Shown piece after piece: positions 17,979-27,025 of a DNA stretch of 64,000 nt; position 1 is the first letter of the stretch, and each line of letters begins with the position of its first letter. Origin of the DNA: Marinomonas polaris DSM 16579 (GTDB taxonomy: Bacteria > Pseudomonadota > Gammaproteobacteria > Pseudomonadales > Marinomonadaceae); assembly GCF_900129155.1 (NCBI RefSeq), contig NZ_FQVF01000005.1, positions 186,001-250,000 of the forward strand, written 5' to 3'. The position numbers were made by a program, and so were the translations under genes. A model generated the notes under the pieces. That model was not told the origin of the DNA, did no database searches, and saw only the letters and a program-made list of their open reading frames with translations.

Positions 17979-20474
17979 TTAGAACTCGGTGGAGACAGAT
18001 AACTTGATTTCGCGTGGGTTACCTTGTGTTAGGTAACCGCCAGCTGCCGATGCCCAGTAACCTTCATTCATCAAGTTGGTGATGTTTAAACGCCAAGTAA
18101 TATCTTGTTGAGCAATTTTAGAGACATAACGTGCGTTTACGTCGAATCGTGTCCAAGGATCCAATTCAAGTGTATTGCTCGCATTCAAGTATTGTGGACC
18201 GCTGCGAATGACTTTTCCGCCTAGCGTTAGACCTTGTAACGAGCGAATGTCATATTCGCCTCCCAGCACTATTCGATACTTAGCAACACCAACCGCGTCG
18301 TTGCCATCATTAGTGCCGCTTTGAGTGTCTTTTAGTTTAGGGTCTAACCATGTCGCCGAGGTATTAATACGCAGACCTGTTAGTGGTTCACCGTATAAAC
18401 TTAGCTCAAGGCCTCGGTTACGTTGTTCTCCGTAGTAACCATAAGCTTTGCCGGCTTCACCGTAGGCTTCGGGTTTGGTTATTTCGAAAAGAGCAGCACC
18501 AGCACCCAATGTTCCATCTTCGAATTTAATTCCCACCTCATTTTGCTCAGAGGTATAAGGTTTTAAGCTTGCGCCTGCGTTTGAATAGTTATTGCTACTG
18601 CTGGTTGAGACATTCTCTCCTTTTTGTAAGGCTTCTATGTGATTAGCGTACAAGGATACGGTGTCAGTCGGTTTGTAAACAATGCCGTAAATCGGCGACG
18701 TGGCTGAGTCATCGTAAGTCGTGTCGACAGAGCCATCGTAATTGTAGTTGTTGACGTTAATTTCTTGGTATCGCACACCAGCTGTAAGCAAAATACGATC
18801 ATCCATAAAGCCTAAAGTATCTGCAAACGAAAGCCCTTTGGTATCGGTTTTAGAACGAATATTTGGGTTGCCCATATTGCCATCAGCAAAAACAGTATCT
18901 GGATAAGCGATATCAACCGGATTATAAATGTTCGTGTCATAAGTTGGATTAGACATGGTATAAGCGGTATAGGTCTTATTAACAAAACCTGAATAAGCAA
19001 GGTTCAATTGGTGGGTCACCCTGCCTGTTGTTAGATCTCCTAATAGGCTGACAGAGGAGGAGAAAGTATTAGATTCATAAGGTACGGACAGTCGTCTGCC
19101 AGTGGCGTCACCATTTAGACTATTAACGGTGGGAGAAGAATAATCACCATATTCTTTGTTCTTATTAGCACCAATCGCGCCGTTTAATGTCCAGTCTTGG
19201 TTTAACTTATAATTTGCTGAGACCATGCCATATAGTGTTTCTAGTTCAGAGTTTGCCCATGATGGTGCATAGTTGGTTTCAGCGTCAGGGACGGTTGGAA
19301 CCTCTGTTAAACTGCTGTTCACATGAACAATTGAGCGTCCGCTATCGATAGTTTGTTTTTGGTAACCAACATCGGTAGAAACATTAAGTTTTTTTGATTG
19401 GTAATCTACGCCAACACTGATGGATGTTTCTTCACGGGTTTCGTTGTCGATGGCGCTGTCACCATCGCGGTGTAATGCGTTGACGCGAACTCCCCATTGA
19501 TTGTTACTGCCGAAACGCCGCGCTACATCCGTGCTAATACCGAATTGGCCTTCTGCTGTTGTATCTAGTGTTAAGGCAGTAAGGTCATCATCAGCTCGTT
19601 TGGGTTCTAGATTAATCGCGCCACCAATACCAGATCCACCAGGAGTGACACCGTTTAAAAAAGCACTTGAGCCTTTTAATAGTTGCACGCTTTCTACAGC
19701 GTTAGTAGAAACGACTTGGCGAGGTAGGATGCCATAGAGTCCGCCGTAGGAAATAGCGTCGCTGTCGAGCTCAAAGCCACGAATCATGAATTTTTCTGAG
19801 TAGTTTCCATATCCATGCCCGGATTGAACAGAAGCGTCGTTATCGAGCACTTCTGCAATACTTTCTAGCTGCTGATCTTCGATGGCTTTGTTGGTATAGG
19901 ACACCAAGCTGAAAGGCACATTAGAGCTATCCTGCTCACCAAACACGCCTAATCGACCACCGGATTCAATTTGTCCGCCCTTGTATTCGCTCAGTATGCT
20001 GTCGTTAATTTGTGAGGCTGAAACCGCCAAGCCGGACATGGTGTAATCACTTTGATCCATCAGGCTGTATGTGCCGTCTTGGTTTGGTGTCATGATGAGA
20101 TTAGTGTTTTGCAGCAAGACATCGATTAATTCAAGAGGAGAGAAGTTACCTGAAACAGCCTCATTTTTGAGCCCTTGAGTTAGAGCCGGATCAAAAGAGA
20201 GTGCGATATGATGACGTACCGCAATATCGGTGAGCGTTTTGCCAAGCTCTCCAGCTGGAATCATAATTTGTTGACGAGTTTCTTCCTGCAGAGCATTTTC
20301 CGCCATGGTAAATGAGCTGACACCAGCACTCATGATCAAGCTTGTGCCAATAATAGCGGCACTTATCGCACTGTGTAGCTTTGTTTTCAAGAACGGTGTT
20401 TTCAAGAAAGGTGTTTTCAAGAAAGGCGACTTCAGAAAATGTGTTTTCAAAAAATGTTCTCTTTGGGCAGCCAC
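17979..20474 (-). CDS. TonB-dependent siderophore receptor with signalling (STN) domain
   Basis: 831 residues, outer membrane. After an unusual N-terminus (five FLKTP-like pentapeptides) comes a signal-peptide core (AISAAIIGTSLIMSAG). Next is an STN domain (IPAGELGKTLTDIAVRHH) that normally signals to a FecR partner, a plug (about 165-290: GYGNYSEKFMIRGF, LLKGSSAFLNG, GGSGIGGAINLEPKR) and a 22-strand barrel ending in the terminal Phe. The plug resembles ferric-siderophore (FhuE/hydroxamate-type) receptors rather than E. coli FecA. The GTG start is strongly supported by AGGAGG 5 bp upstream. A Fur-like site lies upstream, and fecIR precede it on the same strand, so it is probably induced through surface signalling under iron limitation. 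Confidence 0.93.
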   Translation of the reverse strand: MAAQREHFLKTHFLKSPFLKTPFLKTPFLKTKLHSAISAAIIGTSLIMSAGVSSFTMAENALQEETRQQIMIPAGELGKTLTDIAVRHHIALSFDPALTQGLKNEAVSGNFSPLELIDVLLQNTNLIMTPNQDGTYSLMDQSDYTMSGLAVSASQINDSILSEYKGGQIESGGRLGVFGEQDSSNVPFSLVSYTNKAIEDQQLESIAEVLDNDASVQSGHGYGNYSEKFMIRGFELDSDAISYGGLYGILPRQVVSTNAVESVQLLKGSSAFLNGVTPGGSGIGGAINLEPKRADDDLTALTLDTTAEGQFGISTDVARRFGSNNQWGVRVNALHRDGDSAIDNETREETSISVGVDYQSKKLNVSTDVGYQKQTIDSGRSIVHVNSSLTEVPTVPDAETNYAPSWANSELETLYGMVSANYKLNQDWTLNGAIGANKNKEYGDYSSPTVNSLNGDATGRRLSVPYESNTFSSSVSLLGDLTTGRVTHQLNLAYSGFVNKTYTAYTMSNPTYDTNIYNPVDIAYPDTVFADGNMGNPNIRSKTDTKGLSFADTLGFMDDRILLTAGVRYQEINVNNYNYDGSVDTTYDDSATSPIYGIVYKPTDTVSLYANHIEALQKGENVSTSSSNNYSNAGASLKPYTSEQNEVGIKFEDGTLGAGAALFEITKPEAYGEAGKAYGYYGEQRNRGLELSLYGEPLTGLRINTSATWLDPKLKDTQSGTNDGNDAVGVAKYRIVLGGEYDIRSLQGLTLGGKVIRSGPQYLNASNTLELDPWTRFDVNARYVSKIAQQDITWRLNITNLMNEGYWASAAGGYLTQGNPREIKLSVSTEF
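20383..20457. repeat. Five-copy 15-bp tandem repeat in the receptor's signal-peptide region
   Basis: Five consecutive 15-bp units (plus-strand form GTTTTCAAGAAAGGT with variants) encode the pentapeptide series FLKTH, FLKSP, FLKTP, FLKTP and FLKTK. The third and second copies differ by one base, and the outer copies are more diverged. As the unit is a multiple of three, copy-number change would lengthen or shorten the signal peptide without a frameshift. Confidence 0.9.
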
Positions 20475-20558
20475 AGCTACCTCCTTTTTTAAAATCGTTG
20501 GATTATTTGTTTTCTATTTAATAAGCCACTTGAAAAGAAAAAAGGTATCAATCGAAAT

Positions 20559-20577
20559 GAAAATAATTGTCATTAAT
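20559..20577 (-). promoter_or_regulatory. Fur-box-like site upstream of the siderophore receptor
   Basis: Read on the minus strand, 14 of 19 positions match the classical GATAATGATAATCATTATC box. It lies 84 bp before the receptor start, in the 139-bp gap after fecR. It implies iron-repressed transcription of the receptor separately from fecIR. Confidence 0.65.
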
Positions 20578-20613
20578 TTTTGCGGTTTAATTTATTAGCT
20601 TGCTAATGTCGTA

Positions 20614-21585
20614 TTAAGCTGGCTCAAGAGTGACCCAATAGCCGCCTAGATGATGCTTGGCTTTAATAGGGTAAGTGTGAGTCAGCATATTAATAATGGT
20701 GTCAGTGTTAGAAGTTGGAAATGCACCTGACACCATAATATTTTCGATGTCAGGCGAGATGCGTAAATAGCCCTTTCGATAACGGGAAACTTCCTCAGCA
20801 AATTGTTTTAGGGGCATATCATGGGCGGCTATCATTTGATTTAACCAAGCGGTTGTTGTGGGAGATATCAATTGGCTAGACAGCAACTTAAAGTTAGATA
20901 TTTGGGCTTGATGGCCAGGCTTTATCGTCATCATTTCGTTATTTTGAGCGAGCTTTGGAGCGGCTTGTACTTGTCCGTTTAGTGCAGCAAGCTGAGTAAA
21001 ACCATCGCATTGACGCACGGTTAATCTGTTGCCCAAAGGTGTTAGTGTGCCTTCCTGTGTTTGAATGAGAAATGGGCCGAATTGTTGCGGATCTACTTGC
21101 GCTTTGCGTATTTCGATTTCACCTTCTCGCAGTGACAGTAGGCGAGATCGAGAGTTGAATGTCATATCAAATGCGGTCGCAGTATTTAGTTTCACCAAGG
21201 ATCCATCAGGCAAGGTTATTTCTTGAAACTCACCTTTTGCTGTCCGGTAATCGGCTGTCCATTGCTGAACTTCAATCGCTTTGTAGCCGCCCCATAAAGT
21301 AGGTCCAGCCGCCAGTAACAGCGCCAATTTCCCAATAGCGAAACGACGACTTTCGTCGTCAGGACGATTGAGCACTGCTGCCGCGACACCTTTGGGTAAG
21401 GTCTCAACATGTCCCATGAGTCGTTGTACTCGCAACCATGCTTTGCTGTTATCTGAGTTGGCTTCTTGCCATAGTTTAAATTGTGCCTTTTCTTCGTTGG
21501 TCAGCGGTGCTTCTTGTGAGCGTATAAGCCAGTCTGCGGCTTCTTCAAGACTCTGTTTTGCTATTAATGTGTTTGCCTTATTCAA
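20614..21585 (-). CDS. fecR: FecR-family anti-sigma/sigma-regulator protein
   Basis: 323 residues. A cytoplasmic N-terminal domain binds the sigma factor (EEAADWLIRSQEAPLT, then FKLWQEANSDNSKAWLRV, the usual DUF4880 pattern). A single helix (about 86-103, KLALLLAAGPTLWGG) is followed by a periplasmic FecR domain (AKGEFQEITLPDGSLVKLNTATAF, LREGEIEI). The C-terminal part should contact the STN domain of the receptor. Its start overlaps the end of fecI by 8 bp, so the two are translationally coupled. Known FecR proteins carry the outer-membrane signal to FecI. Confidence 0.92.
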   Translation of the reverse strand: MNKANTLIAKQSLEEAADWLIRSQEAPLTNEEKAQFKLWQEANSDNSKAWLRVQRLMGHVETLPKGVAAAVLNRPDDESRRFAIGKLALLLAAGPTLWGGYKAIEVQQWTADYRTAKGEFQEITLPDGSLVKLNTATAFDMTFNSRSRLLSLREGEIEIRKAQVDPQQFGPFLIQTQEGTLTPLGNRLTVRQCDGFTQLAALNGQVQAAPKLAQNNEMMTIKPGHQAQISNFKLLSSQLISPTTTAWLNQMIAAHDMPLKQFAEEVSRYRKGYLRISPDIENIMVSGAFPTSNTDTIINMLTHTYPIKAKHHLGGYWVTLEPA

Positions 21586-22105
21586 AAAAATCCTCCTCCA
21601 TAAGAGTCAAACACTGCACATAGGCTTGTTTCATATGGCGTTTTACACTGATAAGTGACATCCCCAGCTCGTTAGCAATAGTTTGATATTTCTTGCCTTC
21701 GATTTGCGACATTAAAAAAACGGTTTTGACGTGACGTGGTAACTCATTAAGGAGCGCATCAATTTGTTCTAATGTTTGTAAAATAATTTGCTGCTGTTCT
21801 TGGGAAGATGTTACTGGGTCTGGAAATAATGCGATGTATTCTAAGTACGTATCTTCCAACGATTTACGACGATAAAAATGACTGACAATTCCTTTTGCCA
21901 CGGTCATTAAGTAGGCGCGTGGCTGAGTTATAGTATCGACGTCTTGACGAGCGTGAATTCTCAGAAAGGTATCTTGAGTTAAATCTGCCGCGTCAAAGTG
22001 GTTATCTAAGCGCTTACGTATCCATGTATACAGCCAATGATGGTTATCTGAATATAGCGCGTGCATAGCACTTTGCTGCACTCTTGGATCCGCATTGTGC
22101 GGCAT
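21578..22105 (-). CDS. fecI: ECF sigma factor, FecI-like
   Basis: 175 residues with sigma region 2 (LYTWIRKRLDNHFDAADLTQDTFLRI) and region 4 (LPRHVKTVFLMSQIEGKKYQTIANELGMSLISVKRHM), and no other domains, as in iron-starvation ECF sigma factors. It sits first in a fecIR unit with a Fur-like box about 41 bp upstream of its ATG. The expected target is the promoter of the receptor downstream. The FecI-FecR-receptor arrangement predicts induction by the external ferric ligand on top of Fur control. Confidence 0.93.
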   Translation of the reverse strand: MPHNADPRVQQSAMHALYSDNHHWLYTWIRKRLDNHFDAADLTQDTFLRIHARQDVDTITQPRAYLMTVAKGIVSHFYRRKSLEDTYLEYIALFPDPVTSSQEQQQIILQTLEQIDALLNELPRHVKTVFLMSQIEGKKYQTIANELGMSLISVKRHMKQAYVQCLTLMEEDFFE

Positions 22106-22145
22106 GGAATCGCTCCTATGATTGAAATAAGCAATAAGTGTAAAC

Positions 22146-22164
22146 GATAATTAGTCTCATTAAA
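22146..22164 (-). promoter_or_regulatory. Fur-box-like site upstream of fecI
   Basis: On the minus strand 14 of 19 positions match the classical Fur box, including an unbroken TAATGA and ATTATC. It is centred about 50 bp before the fecI start codon, in the 107-bp gap after fecE. Confidence 0.65.
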
Positions 22165-22212
22165 CTTGTTGGCTACTTTTTTGTCAATCAGCAAGGTTAT
22201 TGCCAGGATTAA

Positions 22213-22980
22213 TTACTCCACCACACACATTGGTGTTTTGGCGATTGGGTCTTGATGAATTTGCGCATCCAATGAAAAAACCTTTTTAAGTAGCTTCTGC
22301 GTGAGTACTGATTCTGGCGAGCCTTGGGTGATGATTTCCCCTTGTTTCATCACGATGAGATGGTCACAATATCGAGCGGCTTGGTTGATGTCATGTAGCA
22401 CCGTGATGATGGTTTTGCCTTGCAAGTTTAACTTACGCAATAGGTGCATCAACTCTACTTGATGGCTTAAATCCATATAAGTGGTTGGCTCATCGAGCAG
22501 TAAATAAGGCGTATCTTGCGCTAAGGTCATGGCGAGCCAAACACGTTGGCGTTGGCCGCCGGAGAGTTCGCTGACCAATTGATCCGCAAGCTCGGTAATG
22601 CCCGTCTCTTCCATCATCTTGTCTATTATTACTTGATCATCTTTGTTAATCCGTCCCCAAAATCCAGTATATGGGCTGCGTCCATAGGCGACCAAATCTT
22701 TGACTTTAATTCCTTCCGGAATAGGCTGAGTTTGCGGCAACAAGGCTAGCTGTTGAGCCAGTTTCTTGGACGCAATGCCGTGAAGGTTTTTACCTTGCCA
22801 GTGAACTTGGCCTTCCATCGGAGAAAGAATACGCGCCATGGCTTTTAGCAAAGTGGATTTGCCGCAGCCGTTTGGGCCGAGTAACGCGATGATTTTTCCT
22901 TCAGGAATAGTTAGGTCGACCTGTTTTACAATGGCTTTATCATGGTAGCCAACAGATAAATTATGAGTGCTAAGAGACAT
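22213..22980 (-). CDS. fecE: Ferric-ligand ABC transporter ATP-binding protein (FecE-like)
   Basis: 255 residues. Walker A is GPNGCGKST (about 35-43), the signature LSGGQRQR lies near 138, Walker B is YLLLDEPT near 157, and the switch His is in TVLHDINQAARYCDHL. This is the iron-siderophore ABC ATPase family. It energises the FecCD permease from the cytoplasmic face. Its start lies 3 bp after the FecD stop, so it is the last gene of fecBCDE. Confidence 0.93.
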   Translation of the reverse strand: MSLSTHNLSVGYHDKAIVKQVDLTIPEGKIIALLGPNGCGKSTLLKAMARILSPMEGQVHWQGKNLHGIASKKLAQQLALLPQTQPIPEGIKVKDLVAYGRSPYTGFWGRINKDDQVIIDKMMEETGITELADQLVSELSGGQRQRVWLAMTLAQDTPYLLLDEPTTYMDLSHQVELMHLLRKLNLQGKTIITVLHDINQAARYCDHLIVMKQGEIITQGSPESVLTQKLLKKVFSLDAQIHQDPIAKTPMCVVE

Positions 22981-22983
22981 AAA

Positions 22984-23940
22984 TCATTTCGTCCTAAGGA
23001 GTAGCCAAAGAAAATACGGCGCACCAATAATGGCGGTCATAATACCGGCGGGTAATTCAATAGGTGGATCAATGGTACGAGCCACAAGATCGGCAAGCAG
23101 CAACAAAATCGCGCCAACTAGCATGGTGGAAGGTAAGAGTATTTGATGGCGTCCACCGACCAATTTACGCGTTAAATGCGGGGCCACTAAGCCTAAAAAT
23201 CCGATAGGACCACAAATCGCGACACAAGAAGCTGTCAGTCCAACGGCAATCGCCAAAGACGCTAAACGCAGTTTGTTGGCCTTGATACCAAGACTAATGG
23301 CACTGTCGTCGCCGAGGTGGATTAGGTTCAGAGGTTTAGCCAGCCAAAGCGCAAAAGGAATGAGCAGCAACCAAGGCAATAACATAGAAAGCTGATTCCA
23401 GCCGCGCCCCCATAAACTACCCGTTAACCACAACAGAGCGTTGTTTATTTCCAGCGGTTTAACCAGCATCAGAAAGTCTATACAGCTGGCGTATAACGCC
23501 GCCAATGCCACACCGGTAATCGCCAGTTTAATGGTGCTGCTATGTTGACCACACAGCCACCACAACATTAACGCAGCGATCAAACTCCCGATTAGCGCAA
23601 CAGCTGGTAACCAGCGAATATCGGCATCAGGGAAAAATGTCATATAAAACACAGCTGCCAATCCAGCGCCATGACTGACGCCAAGCACATCGGGTGACGC
23701 TAATGGATTGCGAATCACACCCTGCACCAAGGCGCCAGCAAGTGCCATCATAGCGCCAACTAACATGGCGAGAATGGTACGAGGAAAACGGTATTCATGA
23801 ACGGTGAAGTAGTTGGCATTGCCGACCTGAAACCCTTCAAGAATGCTTTTAAAGGGAATGGAAACGGCGCCAAACATCAGATTAGCGATCAACAATCCTA
23901 ACAAGGCAAGTAGTAAAATAGGCAGCGAGCGCGTGGCCAT
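22984..23940 (-). CDS. fecD: Ferric-ligand ABC transporter permease (FecD-like)
   Basis: 318 residues and about nine or ten transmembrane helices in the BtuC/FecCD fold. Landmarks are the GVIRNPLASPDVLGVSHGAGL helix, GPIGFLGLVAPHLTRKLVG (the loop contacting the ATPase) and LPAGIMTAIIGAPYFLWLL at the C-terminus. ATG 23940 is used; the frame is open further upstream, but that would overlap most of the FecC C-terminus. The ATG shares one base with the FecC stop (TAATG), implying coupled translation. Confidence 0.92.
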   Translation of the reverse strand: MATRSLPILLLALLGLLIANLMFGAVSIPFKSILEGFQVGNANYFTVHEYRFPRTILAMLVGAMMALAGALVQGVIRNPLASPDVLGVSHGAGLAAVFYMTFFPDADIRWLPAVALIGSLIAALMLWWLCGQHSSTIKLAITGVALAALYASCIDFLMLVKPLEINNALLWLTGSLWGRGWNQLSMLLPWLLLIPFALWLAKPLNLIHLGDDSAISLGIKANKLRLASLAIAVGLTASCVAICGPIGFLGLVAPHLTRKLVGGRHQILLPSTMLVGAILLLLADLVARTIDPPIELPAGIMTAIIGAPYFLWLLLRTK

Positions 23941-24941
23941 TATAAGGTTCTCTTGCGGACGAGATAGATGAAAAATGGTGCGCCGATCAAGGCTAAAATA
24001 GCGCCAGCGGGCGTTTCTGCCGGATAAATAATAGCTCGACTGACGGTATCGGATAGGACGACTAAGCAAGCGCCCAGCATCATAGCAATGGGTAAGAACT
24101 TACGATGATCTTGTCCTGCTAGCATTCTTGCCATATGAGGAACCAGTAGCCCGACAAAGCCAATCGCACCCACACTACTGATGGCGCTTCCAACCAACAG
24201 TAAAACTAAAAAGCTGCCGCCTAATTTTACCCACATGAGCGAGACACCAAGGTTTCGCGCATTGTCGTCACCAAGTTGCAATAGATTGAGCGTTGGGGCA
24301 ATCAGCATAGCGCCCAATAAACCAATCACACAAACTGGCCAGAAGGAATCAAAGGTTTGCCATCTAGCATCAGTCAAACTGCCAGCTAGCCAAGTAAGTA
24401 CGCCTGCGGCTTGATCTTCTGCGATGATAATGACGGCTTTGGTTAAGGCCGCGCACAGAGCAGAAATAGCGACGCCAGCCAACACCAATCGGCCGTGCTC
24501 ATTGCCACCGCGCCATGCACTACCAAGTAACATGACGAACGCCCAAGCAATACCACCACCAATGATGGCTGCGACCGAAGAACCGAGTAGACCAAACCAA
24601 GGTGCAATAGTGGAAACAGTCGCCATGCCAAGCGCAGCGCCCGCATTGATGCCTAAAACCGAAGGCGAGGCGAGAGGGTTTTGTGTCAGTCCTTGCATGA
24701 TGACGCCCGCAGCGGCGAGATTGGCACCCACCATAATCCCGATCAGGACTCTAGGCAGCCTTAAATCATGAACAATATGCTGAGCAATACTTTCCTTATC
24801 CATATTATATAAAGCGTGTAGAGCATCCATTGGTGTAATCGTGATCACGGACCAACTAAATAAGCTGGTCCATGAACATACCAATAAAAGCAGCAGCAAT
24901 ATTAGACATTGGCCGACAAAAGGCAGGCGTATTGAGATCAT
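23940..24941 (-). CDS. fecC: Ferric-ligand ABC transporter permease (FecC-like)
   Basis: 333 residues, second half of the heterodimeric FecCD channel. It shows the parallel landmarks of the family: GLTQNPLASPSVLGINAGAALG, GAIGFVGLLVPHMARMLAG and TPAGAILALIGAPFFIYLV. The 4-bp ATGA overlap with fecB and the 1-bp overlap with fecD indicate a single compact transcript. Confidence 0.92.
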   Translation of the reverse strand: MISIRLPFVGQCLILLLLLLVCSWTSLFSWSVITITPMDALHALYNMDKESIAQHIVHDLRLPRVLIGIMVGANLAAAGVIMQGLTQNPLASPSVLGINAGAALGMATVSTIAPWFGLLGSSVAAIIGGGIAWAFVMLLGSAWRGGNEHGRLVLAGVAISALCAALTKAVIIIAEDQAAGVLTWLAGSLTDARWQTFDSFWPVCVIGLLGAMLIAPTLNLLQLGDDNARNLGVSLMWVKLGGSFLVLLLVGSAISSVGAIGFVGLLVPHMARMLAGQDHRKFLPIAMMLGACLVVLSDTVSRAIIYPAETPAGAILALIGAPFFIYLVRKRTL

Positions 24942-25858
24942 TTGTTCGCGTTAAAGACCTTAATAAGATCTTGCCCCATGGTTTCAGCGGAAATAATGCC
25001 GCGGCAACGAGACCAAGTATTAGGGTTAACCGAATAAATATGATGATTTTTAGCGGCTTTTAAGACAGACCAAAGCGGTTCGTTTTTCCACTTGTCGACA
25101 ATGCTTGGGGTAACGTAATTGCCGACAATAAAGTAGTCAGGATTCACTGCAAGAAACTGTTCTAAACTGGTTTGACGATAGGCATCGTCGCTTCGGCCTG
25201 TGTTAGCATTTTTTAAACCTAAGGCGCGAATGACTCCGCCAGCATAGGAATCGGCGGTATGCAGAAACAGCGCGTCATCACGGGCAACACCAAATTGAAC
25301 TTCTTTGCCTTCTGGTAATTGTTTAGCAAAATCAGCCATTATTTGAGCATGCTTCTTTAAGCGCGCTTGCATTTCTTTGTCTTTGCCAATGGCTTTGCCA
25401 ATTATGGCTGTGGCGTGAAGGTTCTCTTCATAGGTAGCTCGGCGCGAAGGCAGGATTAATGTCGGTGCTATCTTTTGTAGGTCAGCATAAACCCCTTCAT
25501 GACGAGAAATATCAGCAATGATGAGATCAGGTTTTAGCGCAGAAATAGTTTCAAGGCTGGGTTGAGAGCGAGTGCCAACCGAAGTCCAATCGCCAATTTC
25601 TTTGCGAATCTCTTTTAGAATACGTTCTGGATCTTTGTCATCAGCAATACCAACAGGGCTGACGCCAACGGCCGCCAATGCATCTACAAAGGAAAGCTCC
25701 AAAACTACGATACGTTTCGGAACGTAATCTATGCTAAACGTGCCTTTGCTGTCTTCTACACTATTTTTAATGCTGTCTTGTGTCGAAGAAACGGCTTGAA
25801 CAGAAAGAGATGAACTGAGTAAGAGAGTGGAGAGGGCAATCGACAGCAAGCGCTTCAT
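24938..25858 (-). CDS. fecB: Periplasmic ferric-ligand binding protein, FecB-like
   Basis: 306 residues with an N-terminal signal peptide (LSIALSTLLLSSSLSVQA). The mature sequence follows E. coli FecB closely from memory: KRIVVLELSFVDALAAVG, PVGIADD, SVGTRSQPSLETI, LKPDLIIADISRHEGVY and a C-terminal NTWSRCRGIISAE. FecB delivers ferric dicitrate to FecCDE, so iron citrate is the favoured ligand, although the outer-membrane receptor of the block looks more like a hydroxamate receptor. It leads the operon, with a Fur-like box 31 bp upstream. Confidence 0.92.
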   Translation of the reverse strand: MKRLLSIALSTLLLSSSLSVQAVSSTQDSIKNSVEDSKGTFSIDYVPKRIVVLELSFVDALAAVGVSPVGIADDKDPERILKEIRKEIGDWTSVGTRSQPSLETISALKPDLIIADISRHEGVYADLQKIAPTLILPSRRATYEENLHATAIIGKAIGKDKEMQARLKKHAQIMADFAKQLPEGKEVQFGVARDDALFLHTADSYAGGVIRALGLKNANTGRSDDAYRQTSLEQFLAVNPDYFIVGNYVTPSIVDKWKNEPLWSVLKAAKNHHIYSVNPNTWSRCRGIISAETMGQDLIKVFNANK

Positions 25859-25888
25859 AAAACAGCCTTTGAGAGGTTAAGAAAACGC

Positions 25889-25907
25889 GATAATGATAAC
25901 ACTTCTC
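25889..25907 (-). promoter_or_regulatory. Fur-box-like site upstream of fecB
   Basis: 15 of 19 positions match the classical Fur box as read on the plus strand, the first 11 without a break (GATAATGATAA). It lies 31 bp before the fecB start, where a promoter should be, and is the best of three Fur-like sites in the block. Confidence 0.72.
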
Positions 25908-25978
25908 AGTAGTATTTGAAGTGCTTTCAACGTTTATTGCTGCTTTAAATAGCGCTCTTTATGCTGTGTTGCGGACTT

Positions 25979-26974
25979 TTAGACACTTTCGCCCGCTTCT
26001 ATTTTGAACGGTAAATCAATGATTCTTTGTGAAACAGGATTCCCTTGTAAGCGAGATAGTAAATGTTCTGCAGCGAGACGTCCCATTTCTTCACGAGGTG
26101 TGATCACGGTAGTGAGTAAGGGAACCATGGCGCGAGAAATATCATGGCCATGAAAACCGGCGATGCCGATGTCTTGTGGAACTTTAATTCCCGCTTTTTG
26201 GCAAGCGTAGAGAGCACCGATAGCCAAGTCATCGTTGGTGCAAAAAATACCATCGGTATCCGGTTGCTGCTGTAGTGCGTCTTTTAGAAAAGTCGCGCCA
26301 AGTGTAAAGGATGACGCGCTATTAGTTTTTAAGCACAAAGGCGTTAAGCCATTGTCGAGCATAGCTGTTTCGTAACCCTTGATTTTAAAGAGTGTCCGTT
26401 GGTCCATTCGGGCAGCGAAATAGACTATTTTTCGTCGGCCTTTTTTGATCATAAACTCTGTCATCGCATAAGCGGCGGCTTCGTTGTCTATGCCGATAGC
26501 TTGTTCGATTGGCGGCGAGACTGAGTCCATAATTTCGATCACCGGTATACCCGCGACAGCAAGCATCTTTCTCACGCGTTCTGTGTGATAGCTCTCGGAA
26601 ATGATTAACCCATCGACACTGTAAGACAAAAGCGTGGCAATACGAGATTCTTCGGCTTCTTTGCTGTAACCATAGTGAGCTAGCATGGTTTGATAACCAG
26701 CGGGTTCTACTACGGACTCGATGCCGCGGATGACTTCGGCGAATACTTGGTTGGTCAAAGAGGGCAATAAAACGCCAATCGCATGGCTCTTTGATTTGGA
26801 TAAAATATCGGGTGCTCGGTTTGGTATGTAGCCTAGGTCTTCCAATGCTTCAGCTATCTTAGTTTGTAGCGGAGCTGAGACTTGATCTGGATTTCTAAGA
26901 AAACGACTCACGGTCATTTTGGTCACGCCAACTAAGTCAGCAACATCTTGAAGAGTAGGACGCTTGTTTTTCAT
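25979..26974 (-). CDS. gntR: Gluconate repressor GntR (LacI family)
   Basis: 331 residues. The LacI helix-turn-helix and hinge (TLQDVADLVGVTKMTVSRFL, NRAPDIL) and the periplasmic-binding-protein-like core match E. coli GntR along their whole length as I recall it, including AIGVLLPSLTNQVFAEV, GYQTMLAHYGY, FCTNDDLAIGA and IAGFHGHDI. It represses gluconate genes and is released by gluconate or 6-phosphogluconate. ATG 26974 (MKNKRP) is chosen because it aligns with E. coli GntR. An earlier in-frame ATG at 27031 would place a GntR operator (27010-27025) inside the gene. It lies downstream of gntK behind a terminator and has its own operator, so it is probably autoregulated. Confidence 0.93.
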   Translation of the reverse strand: MKNKRPTLQDVADLVGVTKMTVSRFLRNPDQVSAPLQTKIAEALEDLGYIPNRAPDILSKSKSHAIGVLLPSLTNQVFAEVIRGIESVVEPAGYQTMLAHYGYSKEAEESRIATLLSYSVDGLIISESYHTERVRKMLAVAGIPVIEIMDSVSPPIEQAIGIDNEAAAYAMTEFMIKKGRRKIVYFAARMDQRTLFKIKGYETAMLDNGLTPLCLKTNSASSFTLGATFLKDALQQQPDTDGIFCTNDDLAIGALYACQKAGIKVPQDIGIAGFHGHDISRAMVPLLTTVITPREEMGRLAAEHLLSRLQGNPVSQRIIDLPFKIEAGESV

Positions 26975-27009
26975 GTTCGGACTTTTCATACCAGTGACGT
27001 ATCCATGTT

Positions 27010-27025
27010 TTGTTACAAGTAACAT
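27010..27025. promoter_or_regulatory. GntR-type operator before gntR
   Basis: TTGTTACAAGTAACAT matches 11 of the 12 fixed positions of ATGTTA-N4-TAACAT, the operator described for E. coli GntR. It lies 36 bp before the gntR start and supports autoregulation. Confidence 0.75.

Noticed and set aside
24424..24771. 115-codon frame on the plus strand in the fec region
   Set aside because: Antisense to fecC, with Pro/Ala-rich shadow composition and no ribosome site.
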